A DNA stretch of 64,000 nt from Bacteroidales bacterium (GTDB lineage: Bacteria; Bacteroidota; Bacteroidia; Bacteroidales; F082): NCBI GenBank assembly GCA_017616735.1, contig JAFZXP010000009.1:55114-119113 (forward strand). Reading direction: 5' to 3'. A model generated the notes under the pieces. It was not told where the DNA came from. It saw only the letters and a program-made list of their open reading frames with translations, and ran no database searches. The position numbers and the translations under genes are program-made. Positions within the stretch are counted from its first letter, which is position 1. Every line of letters starts with the position of its first letter. This document shows, one piece after another, positions 1-8,559 of this stretch.

Positions 1-135
1 GCTGCTGTATATCCTATATACAAATGGAGTAAACATATTAATAATAAAGCCAAGGCAATTGAGGTTTCACCAGTTGTTGGCATTGCTACAAATACTGACA
101 ATATATATGGCATAAGTATAACTGCTAATTTTTAA
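1..135 (+). CDS. C-terminal end of an outer-membrane beta-barrel-like protein (partial)
   Basis: An open frame runs from the window edge to a TAA at 133-135 and gives the last 44 residues of a protein. The chain ends in alternating hydrophobic residues and a terminal phenylalanine (YGISITANF), the pattern of the C-terminal beta-signal read by the BAM machinery. It stops two bases before the first CHAT gene, so it is probably part of the same transcription unit. The N-terminus is outside the window and the family cannot be named. Confidence 0.55.
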   Translation, partial: AAVYPIYKWSKHINNKAKAIEVSPVVGIATNTDNIYGISITANF

Positions 136-137
136 TC

Positions 138-2396
138 ATGAAGCGAATTGTTTTTACCATATTGTGTGTTGTATTTGCCGCAAGTTTATTCTCACAAAAC
201 AGAAGGCATCTTGTTGTTGATTATGCTAACGACTCGGTTATATATTACCGAGATAAAATTATAAATAGAATAGCCAACAACGACACGGTAGACATTAGTG
301 AAGATCTGAACAAGATAGTAGCATTATATTATGATTATTATTCTTGGGGAAGTAAAGAATTTAACGAAAGCATTTTATGGTGTGCCATGATGAGTCTGGA
401 ATGGGGTGACAATTGGGGAGCATACAGATTGATGAAAGGCAGTTGTGAACTTTTTGCGCAATACGGTAATGGCCCTTTCGAAGGAAGAGATACAATCAAC
501 GAAATTTTATATCTAGATTTACAATCCAGACTTCATTACAATGGTAACGCATTTAAACCAGCTATAAAGTATTCCAGACGCTCATCCGACTTAAAACGTT
601 TGTATTTTGGAGAAGACAGTGAGGTTTATTTGAAATCGCTGCTCGATTTGTCGAAGCTTTATACCGAGAGGCTCAACCACAAGATGTCGCAGCGGTATCA
701 CAATTTGGGATATCAGTCTTATGTTAAGATGATTAAGCGTGAGTTCTGCGAGATGAGCGAGTCGGAACGAACTTTATACTGGGAGTCGGTTAAAGAATAT
801 ATCGATAAAACCATTCTGATCGCACACAAGTCGGCGGGCATGCGCGAAGGCAAAAATTTAGACTCCTTGGCATCGGCGGCATACAACGCGTTGTTGCTTT
901 CGAAAGGACTTCTGCTTAATACAACAATTGGATTTGAAAACTACATAATAGAAAGCGGTAACACCGAAGCCATATTTAATCTGATGTACAGGAAGTCGTT
1001 GGTCGATAAGGAAGCGCCTCAGCAAGTCATCGATTCAATCGACTATGTGATTTTGAATGCATTGAAAGCCAACGGACAAGGTTTCGATATACCGCATCTT
1101 TCTATCGGATGGAAAAATGTCAGCCGAAAATTGGCGGATGACGATTTGGCGATTGAGTTTTACAAAACAACCGAAGGGGAATATGGTGCTATACTTGTCA
1201 AACGCAATTGGAAGGCGCCGAAAATCATTCCGATGAAAGAGTTTATTTATAATGGGTTTTTGAATGGGGTCCCGTTGGATAAAGTCTTAAGAAACTGTTC
1301 GTTTGAAAGCTTCTCGAAAGATGATGCCCAGCAGTTGTGGAAACTCAGCCAAGCTGTTTGGACCGACAAAATAATCAAGTATTTTCCAACTACCGAAACA
1401 GGACGTGTTTATTTCGCGGCTGACGGAGAGTTGCTTGTGACTGGCATAGAGTATCTGCCTTTTATCAGGCCTCGGTATGATGGCGAAAAGGTTGTTGCAT
1501 ATTATTCCATATCTGATCTGTTTAATGTTTACCGCCTCACATCAACTCGTGAGCTGGCAACCGACAAGTCGTTGTTAACAGATTACAAAGCAGCCGTTTA
1601 TGGAGGCCTGGCATACAATATGGGTACTGAAGAGTTGATTGCTGACAACAAAAAATACTCGCAAAACGGTGAGGAATCTCTGCTTTATGCCTACAACAGC
1701 CACGAAAGGTCTTTGCGTGAAGCAGCCGAGCCGATACCAGAACTTGACGGCACCAGAAGGGAAGCTGATAGCATTATCGGCATAATCAGCCAATCAGAGC
1801 AACATGAATACGACATCAAACCTTATCTTGGAAAAGACGGCACTGAGGCTTCGTTTAAGGCGTTAAGTGGTAATAATCAAAGACTTATACATGTAGGAAC
1901 ACATGGCTTTTTCTACGATGCGACCGATACGATACAAGCACAATCGCTGCAATTGGGCGACAATCCTCTGTCGCATTGTGGATTGCTATTTGCAGGAGCC
2001 AACAACAAATGGTATGGCGATTATATTCCAAAAGGAGTTGACGATGGTTTTTTGACGGCTTTGGAGATATCATCGCTCGATTTACGCGGACTTGACTTGG
2101 TTGTGCTTAGCGCCTGCGAAACCGGCAAGGGCTACATAACCAGCGACGGCGTGTTCGGTTTGCAGCGAGGTTTCAAAATGGCCAGTGCCAACGCCATTCT
2201 GATGTCGCTGTGGAAGGTGGACGACGATGCCACATGTATGTTGATGACAGAGTTTTATAGAAACTGGATAGGCTGCCAAATGACCAAACATGATGCCCTT
2301 GAGGTTGCCAAACAGACTGTCCGTTCGCATAAAGAAAAAGGGTGGGACAAACCCAAATACTGGGCTGCATTTATTTTACTTGACGGATTGGATTAA
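138..2396 (+). CDS. Exported CHAT-domain (caspase-like) protease
   Basis: This 752-residue protein starts with a type I signal peptide (hydrophobic core about residues 4-18, ending LFSQ). A helical middle of probable degenerate TPR type follows, and then a C-terminal CHAT domain. The caspase-like dyad is visible: H589 in HVGTHGFF and C660 in VVLSACETGKG. CHAT proteins are usually cytoplasmic cysteine proteases, many of them in programmed-death or conflict systems (separase/gasdermin-protease relatives). An exported one is unusual. It is the first complete gene of a cluster whose spacings are 11 bases or overlaps, and a second CHAT gene lies at 6410. The substrate is unknown; the adjacent membrane and secreted proteins are candidates. 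Confidence 0.85.
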   Translation: MKRIVFTILCVVFAASLFSQNRRHLVVDYANDSVIYYRDKIINRIANNDTVDISEDLNKIVALYYDYYSWGSKEFNESILWCAMMSLEWGDNWGAYRLMKGSCELFAQYGNGPFEGRDTINEILYLDLQSRLHYNGNAFKPAIKYSRRSSDLKRLYFGEDSEVYLKSLLDLSKLYTERLNHKMSQRYHNLGYQSYVKMIKREFCEMSESERTLYWESVKEYIDKTILIAHKSAGMREGKNLDSLASAAYNALLLSKGLLLNTTIGFENYIIESGNTEAIFNLMYRKSLVDKEAPQQVIDSIDYVILNALKANGQGFDIPHLSIGWKNVSRKLADDDLAIEFYKTTEGEYGAILVKRNWKAPKIIPMKEFIYNGFLNGVPLDKVLRNCSFESFSKDDAQQLWKLSQAVWTDKIIKYFPTTETGRVYFAADGELLVTGIEYLPFIRPRYDGEKVVAYYSISDLFNVYRLTSTRELATDKSLLTDYKAAVYGGLAYNMGTEELIADNKKYSQNGEESLLYAYNSHERSLREAAEPIPELDGTRREADSIIGIISQSEQHEYDIKPYLGKDGTEASFKALSGNNQRLIHVGTHGFFYDATDTIQAQSLQLGDNPLSHCGLLFAGANNKWYGDYIPKGVDDGFLTALEISSLDLRGLDLVVLSACETGKGYITSDGVFGLQRGFKMASANAILMSLWKVDDDATCMLMTEFYRNWIGCQMTKHDALEVAKQTVRSHKEKGWDKPKYWAAFILLDGLD

Positions 2397-2407
2397 AATA
2401 TCAAACG

Positions 2408-3901
2408 ATGGAAAAAGAAATATTGATAATCGGCACACATCCCATAAGGGATAGTATCATTAAGCAATACGAAGGGGCAGGCTGCCGTGTCGAATTGCAT
2501 GCCAGTTTCGGCGATGTGTGCCGTGGCAAGGAATATCATGAGTTGTGTGTGGTTACCGACGAGGCGGTTGGCGACAAGGATGTGTTGGAATCGCTGGCGC
2601 TGATAGCCGCAGATTATCCGGCGACAGCTGAAGGCGTCGCTAAGCCGGTATGCCATCTGCTGCTGCACAACAATATCACCCTCAACTTGATGCGGATGGT
2701 CGATTTGTACCCCGAGATTCAGCATAAGTTTGAGCTTTACGCCTTTACCATCGAAGACCAATGGGCCAAGAATATTTTGTTCACCCATGCTCTGGATAGG
2801 GAAAAAATTGATGAAAAATCGAACAAAACGGTGCATTTGGTGATAGCCGGCTATAGCGAGTTGAGCGAAAGCCTGGCCATTCACACGGCTTTGACGATGC
2901 ATTTCCCAAACTACGAGCGAAACCACACTTTGCGCACTCGCATTACAATAGTTGACCGTAACATTTCAACGCCCAAAAATGCGTTTACACAACGCCACGC
3001 TCAACTTTTCGACAACTCATATTATCGCTCGCTCGACCTTTCCCAGCGTTGCGTCACCCAATATCACGAGCCTCGGTATGCCGGCAGTCGCGAGGATTTT
3101 GTTGATGTGGAATGGGAATTTGTAGAAGCCGATTTTTTCGACTCGGTTCTGCAGCAAAAAATAGAGATGTGGGCTGAGAGTGACGACCAATTGCTAACCA
3201 TAGCGCTCTGTGATTCCAATGCCGATGTCAATTTTGACCGTGCTTTCACCCTGCCTGATGCAGTGTATAGCAACGAGGTGCCTGTGTTTGTGAATCTAAA
3301 GCAAGCCGGGTTGCTCGACGAGGTTAGAAAAAACGGAAAGTTCAAGAATCTGGTTCCAGTTGGGATGTATGACTGCGGTTACGACATCAGTTTGCCGCTG
3401 CTTCAGATGGCTAAACGTTTGAACTATTGCTACAACTGCAGCTACGGCAAGAAAGAAATTCCAACTGACATGCCTGCTGCTGAGGTTGAAAAGATGTGGA
3501 GTGGTGTAGGTTCATTCAGCATCCGATATTCAAACATATACAATGTGATGACTATCTCCACCAAGATGCGTATTCTTGGTCACAAAGAAGGCGACTGGGA
3601 CAAATATTATGCTTTGACCAAGGCCGAAATAGAACAAATAGCCGCTGTGGAACACAACCGTTGGAGTGTGGAACGCCTGATTATGGGATTCCGCCCGCCG
3701 ACTGATACCGAACGTGACGAGATAAAACATAACATCGACGACTTGAAAGACAGATACAAAAAACAGAAAGTACACTACGATCTCTGCTCATACCGCGAAC
3801 TAAAGGAAGACAAGACCGGACAAAACGTGCAAGTCTACGATTACGACCTCGTCGCATGTATACCGCTGATTGCCCAATCATATAAAGAGACAAAAAGATG
3901 A
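2408..3901 (+). CDS. Rossmann-fold (TrkA-N-like) plus RyR-domain protein
   Basis: This 497-residue soluble protein has no signal peptide. The N-terminus (IIGTHPIRDSI) and a second segment near residue 145 (HLVIAGYSELSESLAI) look like nucleotide-binding Rossmann units. The C-terminus (about residues 415-490) matches the RyR domain pattern: an AAVEHNRWSVERLIMGF helix, then a later KVHYDLCSYREL segment. Prokaryotic RyR domains are known in predicted signalling and conflict operons, with an inferred ligand-binding role. It overlaps the following FHA-trypsin gene by four bases, so co-translation is likely. Inference: it is the cytoplasmic sensor or regulator of the protease cluster. Confidence 0.7.
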   Translation: MEKEILIIGTHPIRDSIIKQYEGAGCRVELHASFGDVCRGKEYHELCVVTDEAVGDKDVLESLALIAADYPATAEGVAKPVCHLLLHNNITLNLMRMVDLYPEIQHKFELYAFTIEDQWAKNILFTHALDREKIDEKSNKTVHLVIAGYSELSESLAIHTALTMHFPNYERNHTLRTRITIVDRNISTPKNAFTQRHAQLFDNSYYRSLDLSQRCVTQYHEPRYAGSREDFVDVEWEFVEADFFDSVLQQKIEMWAESDDQLLTIALCDSNADVNFDRAFTLPDAVYSNEVPVFVNLKQAGLLDEVRKNGKFKNLVPVGMYDCGYDISLPLLQMAKRLNYCYNCSYGKKEIPTDMPAAEVEKMWSGVGSFSIRYSNIYNVMTISTKMRILGHKEGDWDKYYALTKAEIEQIAAVEHNRWSVERLIMGFRPPTDTERDEIKHNIDDLKDRYKKQKVHYDLCSYRELKEDKTGQNVQVYDYDLVACIPLIAQSYKETKR

Positions 3902-5214
3902 AAAAATATTATTCTTTGCAAAGTGCCGGGCGTCAGTTGCTCAATGCCGACAACCCGTTGCGTATCGGACAGACCGACTACTGCGAGATGAAACTGCCCA
4001 ACAGCAGCCAGTATGAAGATGCCGAAATAGCTGTGATTGAGCCTTGCGGCGACAATAGTGGCTGGAAGTTGGTCAGATTATCGCCTTACAAAGAACACGA
4101 GGTCCGCGTTAACGGTGTTGCTATAGATTATGTGCATTTCCTGCAAGACGGCGACCGTATAGCCATCGAAGGACAAAAACACGATATACTGTTTAGGATA
4201 CACTACGATGGATTATACACGTCAAATGGCATAGTGATGGCCGCCAAAAACAAAGCCAGCCGCCCGCTGATGATGTGGATGTTGCTGCTGACAGCGGTGA
4301 TTGCGGTGTTTGCAATCCGTTATTATTACACCCGACCAATAACTCCTGCTATGATGGACAAGGCCAGACAGTCGGTTTATCAGATTAGGGTTGACAGTGT
4401 CAAATTACTTTCATACAACGAAGGCAAGACAACGGTTTTGGGCGCTTGTGCCTGGAATACTGCCGGCTTGGCTTTCCTGACTGCCGACTCGCTGTTTGTA
4501 ACCGCCCGTCATTGCATCGAGCCCTGGCTTAATGTAAACGATACCGTGAGTATGGATATGGATAGTGGAACAATGCCACTTCCGGTACGATGGGCCTTGA
4601 TGGCCGAGACCGCTAACCAATGCGACACCGGTGAAAAGCTCGAAGTGGTCAGCGTTTGCTCGGTTTACCAGATGCAGCCGGATTACATGTTTTTGTTCAG
4701 AGTTGAGTCGTCAGACTTTGTGATGGACAAATCGCGCGACCAAATTGTGGAATACGGCGACTACAACCACCAGTATTTATGGCGTAGCATTTCATGGCGT
4801 CCGCGGCGTGTCGACATGATGATGGGCGACATTGCTTTTATGCGTGTAACCTCCGACATGCCTCTTAACCCCAAAGGCACTATCCGTCTGGCTGGTAAAA
4901 AGGAGTTCAGCCGCCTGACCGGACTGTCGAAAACCGTCATCTCAGCTATGGGTTGCCCCAAGGTGGGTGTGGGCAAAGCCGAGATGGAGTATTCGGAAGG
5001 CGTGCTCAAAAAGAAGATACAGCTTGACGCTGACGGCTATCCTGAATATGTGATTTCGCATGACGGTGGCATATTGCAAGGCTACTCGGGCAGTCCGGTG
5101 TTGACAAAGATTGGATTCAAATGGTATGCTATTGGAGTGGTTTCGGTGACCGACAAATATGTGAAAACCAGGTTTTATGCCGTACCAGTAACCGAAATTG
5201 AAAAACAAAGATGA
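3898..5214 (+). CDS. FHA domain - TM - trypsin-like serine protease
   Basis: This 438-residue protein has three parts. Residues 1-105 look like an FHA fold (LRIGQTDYCEMKLP near the N-terminus, then RVNGVAI and LQDGDRIAI), which would bind phosphothreonine peptides in the cytoplasm. A single TM helix at about 120-142 is preceded by positive charges (KNKASR), which places the rest in the periplasm. The remainder is a chymotrypsin-fold protease with a complete triad: H205 (TARHC), D311 (GDIAF) and S397 (GYSGSPV). Overlaps of four bases on both sides couple it to the RyR and pseudokinase genes. This one-chain coupling of an inside phospho-reader to an outside protease suggests signal-controlled proteolysis. 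Confidence 0.85.
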   Translation: MKKYYSLQSAGRQLLNADNPLRIGQTDYCEMKLPNSSQYEDAEIAVIEPCGDNSGWKLVRLSPYKEHEVRVNGVAIDYVHFLQDGDRIAIEGQKHDILFRIHYDGLYTSNGIVMAAKNKASRPLMMWMLLLTAVIAVFAIRYYYTRPITPAMMDKARQSVYQIRVDSVKLLSYNEGKTTVLGACAWNTAGLAFLTADSLFVTARHCIEPWLNVNDTVSMDMDSGTMPLPVRWALMAETANQCDTGEKLEVVSVCSVYQMQPDYMFLFRVESSDFVMDKSRDQIVEYGDYNHQYLWRSISWRPRRVDMMMGDIAFMRVTSDMPLNPKGTIRLAGKKEFSRLTGLSKTVISAMGCPKVGVGKAEMEYSEGVLKKKIQLDADGYPEYVISHDGGILQGYSGSPVLTKIGFKWYAIGVVSVTDKYVKTRFYAVPVTEIEKQR

Positions 5215-6413
5215 TGGACCACGTATTATATGCAGCAGACCTTGCCGGACATTGCAACGAACTGACGGCATGGCGAATTATCAAGCAGGTGAGCGGACAA
5301 CTGATGTCGCATAGTACGATGCCGGTAAGTCCTTTCAATATTAAAATTAACGAAGACGGCAGTTTTGCTTTGGTTGAAAACGCAGAAGCTGTGGTCGATA
5401 CTTTCATGGCTCCGGAGGCAACCAAGGCCGCCCCGACCGAAGCCGGTCAGGTGTGGTCGTTGGCAGCATCGGTGTTCTATGCGGTAATGGGCTGCCAGGT
5501 GATGAACGGTCGGGGCGGCCGCGCTCAACATGCCGCTTCAAAGGTTCCTTATATGCGCAGCGAGTTGCCACAGTTGAGCGAGTTGGTGCAAAAATGCCTC
5601 AACTACCAGCCCGGGCAACGTCCGACCATGCTTGAGGTGAACCAGACAGCTGCTGCGCAATTGCAGCGTTGCGAGGACTTGGTCAGACGCGGTCCTAAAT
5701 TGCGGCAAAACAGCGTCTCACGAAACATGTCGGTGCCAAGTGGTGACAATTGTCAGTTCTGGCCCGAGGCTTTTGTGTTGATGTTGTTGTTTTTCTCGCT
5801 GGGTTTTACAACCATGGCTCAAACATCGGGCGACAATGAACTGCAGCGGTTGATAAGCGTGGTCTGCTCAATGCGTCAATCCGATGAGCAGTCGCGTGAA
5901 AAAGCATGGAACGCCGCTGCACATATTCTGGAAAACGACAAACAATGGACCATAATGGACGAGGTGACGCCTCATCCCAACGAATGCCGGATTACAGACC
6001 GCAGCCTGCAATGGTTTGCGCTCAACCGCATGCTGTCGCGGCAGATGGGCTATGAGGTGAATCAGGTTAGGGGTGATTTCAACAATGGCGAAGACCCGGA
6101 TTTCAACTATTCGCTTATCGAACGCAGTGTCAAAGCCAACGCCACGGTAAGTTACGAACTCAAATCGCGTGAAGGTGAGCAGATTTTTGTGGTGATACCT
6201 TATGATGCCCAAGCCGCCTCTTTAGAAACTGCGCTGTATCGTGGCGATACTTTGCTGGCCCAGGGAATCCGACATGATGACGGCAACATCTACCTTATTG
6301 CCGACCGTGACAGTCACGTTGTCATGAACGATGTCCTGAAGCTGGTGATAACCAACAAAAGCTCCGCAAACACAGCCATAGTAATAATCAACCACAACAC
6401 CCGCATCAAATGA
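5211..6413 (+). CDS. Degenerate protein-kinase C-lobe - TM - periplasmic domain
   Basis: Residues 1-155 resemble the C-lobe of a Ser/Thr kinase: an APE motif at 67-69, VWSLAASVFYAVMG in place of the DVWSLG helix, and a conserved R137 in QKCLNYQPGQRPT. The N-lobe with the Gly-rich loop and Lys is absent. The catalytic HRD Asp and the DFG Asp are not seen (VEN stands where DFG is expected), so it is very probably inactive. A TM helix at about 184-203 leads to a roughly 200-residue exported region of unknown fold, rich in beta-strand near the end. Four-base overlaps on both sides tie it to the FHA-protease and the second CHAT gene. A scaffold role is inferred. Confidence 0.7.
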   Translation: MMDHVLYAADLAGHCNELTAWRIIKQVSGQLMSHSTMPVSPFNIKINEDGSFALVENAEAVVDTFMAPEATKAAPTEAGQVWSLAASVFYAVMGCQVMNGRGGRAQHAASKVPYMRSELPQLSELVQKCLNYQPGQRPTMLEVNQTAAAQLQRCEDLVRRGPKLRQNSVSRNMSVPSGDNCQFWPEAFVLMLLFFSLGFTTMAQTSGDNELQRLISVVCSMRQSDEQSREKAWNAAAHILENDKQWTIMDEVTPHPNECRITDRSLQWFALNRMLSRQMGYEVNQVRGDFNNGEDPDFNYSLIERSVKANATVSYELKSREGEQIFVVIPYDAQAASLETALYRGDTLLAQGIRHDDGNIYLIADRDSHVVMNDVLKLVITNKSSANTAIVIINHNTRIK

Positions 6414-8545
6414 CAAGACGACTCTCTTTGATATTGCTTTTGTTGGTGCTGCAACCGCTTATGATTGTGGCTCAGGACACCGACAAGCTTTTTGCCGATG
6501 GTAACAACTGTTATGTCAACAGCGGCAACAAGGCTGAGCTGAAGCGTATCATCCAAGAGTATATGGATGCATTAAAAGCCAATCCCGATGAAAGCCTGCA
6601 AAAGCTTCAGCTTTACAAGCTTTTGGGTGACTACTATTATCTTAATTCTGACGAAGATTCAGAATCGTATGCACGGGCGGAGTATTATTTTAAGCAAAGT
6701 TTGGCATTTGCCGAAGATCCGGCGCATTCCAGCTACCAGACCGTCTATCACGACAGGTTTGTGCTGCATCATGAGCTTGCGCAACTTTATTACAAGCAGA
6801 AGTTGTATTCTAAAGCATTTATGGAGATGCAAACAGCTTTCATGCTAGCTTCAAATTATCTTTCACCCTACGATGACCTTGTGCTTGACTTTGCCGGCCA
6901 ACTGGCAATATGCCGTGCCCGCGTGGCCGCGAGCGAAGATGATTTCAAAGAGGCTCTGGATTTGATTGATGATGTGATTGAAAACTATAGGAATGTTGAT
7001 TCTGAACGCTATGGCGAGGCACTGCGTAAAAAAGCCAAAATATTGATGCTTCGGCAGGAATCGGGTTTTGGTTCAGCGGGTGATGCTCTCGACTATTACA
7101 AGCAATACTATCAGATCAAAAAAGCCGATGTACTGAAACGTTTTGCGTGTATGAATGCCGACGACCGGGAGCATTGTTGGATGCTCATGCGTGCTTTTGT
7201 CACTGATTGTTACCGCACCGAGGACACAGACCCGGGATTCTTATACGACGTGACATTATTTGTCAAAGCTTTTCTGCTTGAGTACCAGCTAAATATCAAG
7301 CCTCAACTGTATACGTGGAAAACAATCCGCAACAAGCTTGGTCCGAGCGATTGCGCTATTGAGTTTGTCCAATACGAAAAGTATGGTGCTAAGCAAATGG
7401 GCGCCTTGGTCCTGAAACACCACGGCCAGCCTTGTTTCGTAAAGCTGGGTAGCGTTGACAGTATGATAAACAGCCCTTTGCTTCAAGGTGGAACCGTCGA
7501 AACAGCCATCACGGTTGACAGTCGTCAACTCAAAGACAATCTTTATTCAGATACCGCAATATTTGCAAAAGTGTGGACTCCTGAGTTATTGCAAACTATT
7601 GGCGCAGACACCAAGACCATTTATTTTGCCGCCGACGGCATATTTCACCAGATGGCCATAGAGTATATGCTTACGGGCTATGACACACACCGCCTTACAA
7701 GTACCCGTCAGTTGGCAATGGCGCCAAGTGAAAAGAAAGACCACAATGTCTTAATTGTTGGCGATGTCGATTACAATAATATCGGTGGTGACGATGTCGG
7801 CAGCGTTTATGAGAATGACACTGTAGCTTATCAGTATCTGAAATCTATGAATGTATGGGTTAGCTCACTGCCAGGCACCAAAAATGAAATCGACTCTATT
7901 GTGGTTATGCTTGAAAAGCAAAACGCCACTGTCGAAACTGTCAGCGGCGCCAATGCAACCGAACCCTATGTCACACATATGCTCGGCAAAAGTCAGATAA
8001 TACATATTGCCACACACGGATATTACATCGGGATGATGCCCGCAGGTACCGATTTGCATCCGGCCACCTACGACGAATCGCTTTCGCAAAACGGTCTGAT
8101 TCTGGCTGGGGCCAATACTACCTTGCAAGCCGATGATTTCAACACCTCGCTTTATGACGGAGTGCTGTCGGCACGCGAGCTGTCACAACTCGATTTGTCG
8201 GGTACCGAGCTGGTAGTGCTTTCGGCTTGCCATTCGGGCCAAGGCTACCTTACAGCCGACGGAATTTACGGTATGCAACGCGGACTCAAAAAAGCTGGTG
8301 TCAAAGCCATGATCATAAGCTTGTGGAGTGTCGATGACAAAGCTACAGCCTACCTTATGCAGGCGTTTTACTCTTATCTGAAAACCAACGATATACACAC
8401 AGCCTTTAAACTGGCCCGACAAAAGTTAATGCAGATGCCCGACAATGGTGGAAGGCATTTCGACAAGTCACGTCTGACACGCCGCAAAACAGCCAACCAT
8501 TTCGACCGCCCTCAGTATTACGACGCTTTCATTTTAATCGAATAA
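6410..8545 (+). CDS. Exported TPR-CHAT (caspase-like) protease
   Basis: This 711-residue paralogue of the CHAT protein at 138 has an N-terminal signal peptide (about residues 1-21, ending MIVAQ). TPR-like helical repeats occupy about residues 55-230, and the CHAT domain is C-terminal. The dyad is present: H536 in HIATHGYY and C607 in VVLSACHSGQG. The C-terminal helix with DKATAYLMQAFY matches the other copy (DDATCMLMTEFY). The start codon overlaps the upstream stop by four bases. Two exported CHAT proteases in one operon suggest a cascade or two specificities. No pro-domain cleavage site can be assigned by eye. Confidence 0.85.
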   Translation: MTRRLSLILLLLVLQPLMIVAQDTDKLFADGNNCYVNSGNKAELKRIIQEYMDALKANPDESLQKLQLYKLLGDYYYLNSDEDSESYARAEYYFKQSLAFAEDPAHSSYQTVYHDRFVLHHELAQLYYKQKLYSKAFMEMQTAFMLASNYLSPYDDLVLDFAGQLAICRARVAASEDDFKEALDLIDDVIENYRNVDSERYGEALRKKAKILMLRQESGFGSAGDALDYYKQYYQIKKADVLKRFACMNADDREHCWMLMRAFVTDCYRTEDTDPGFLYDVTLFVKAFLLEYQLNIKPQLYTWKTIRNKLGPSDCAIEFVQYEKYGAKQMGALVLKHHGQPCFVKLGSVDSMINSPLLQGGTVETAITVDSRQLKDNLYSDTAIFAKVWTPELLQTIGADTKTIYFAADGIFHQMAIEYMLTGYDTHRLTSTRQLAMAPSEKKDHNVLIVGDVDYNNIGGDDVGSVYENDTVAYQYLKSMNVWVSSLPGTKNEIDSIVVMLEKQNATVETVSGANATEPYVTHMLGKSQIIHIATHGYYIGMMPAGTDLHPATYDESLSQNGLILAGANTTLQADDFNTSLYDGVLSARELSQLDLSGTELVVLSACHSGQGYLTADGIYGMQRGLKKAGVKAMIISLWSVDDKATAYLMQAFYSYLKTNDIHTAFKLARQKLMQMPDNGGRHFDKSRLTRRKTANHFDRPQYYDAFILIE

Positions 8546-8559
8546 ATACAAATATCATC

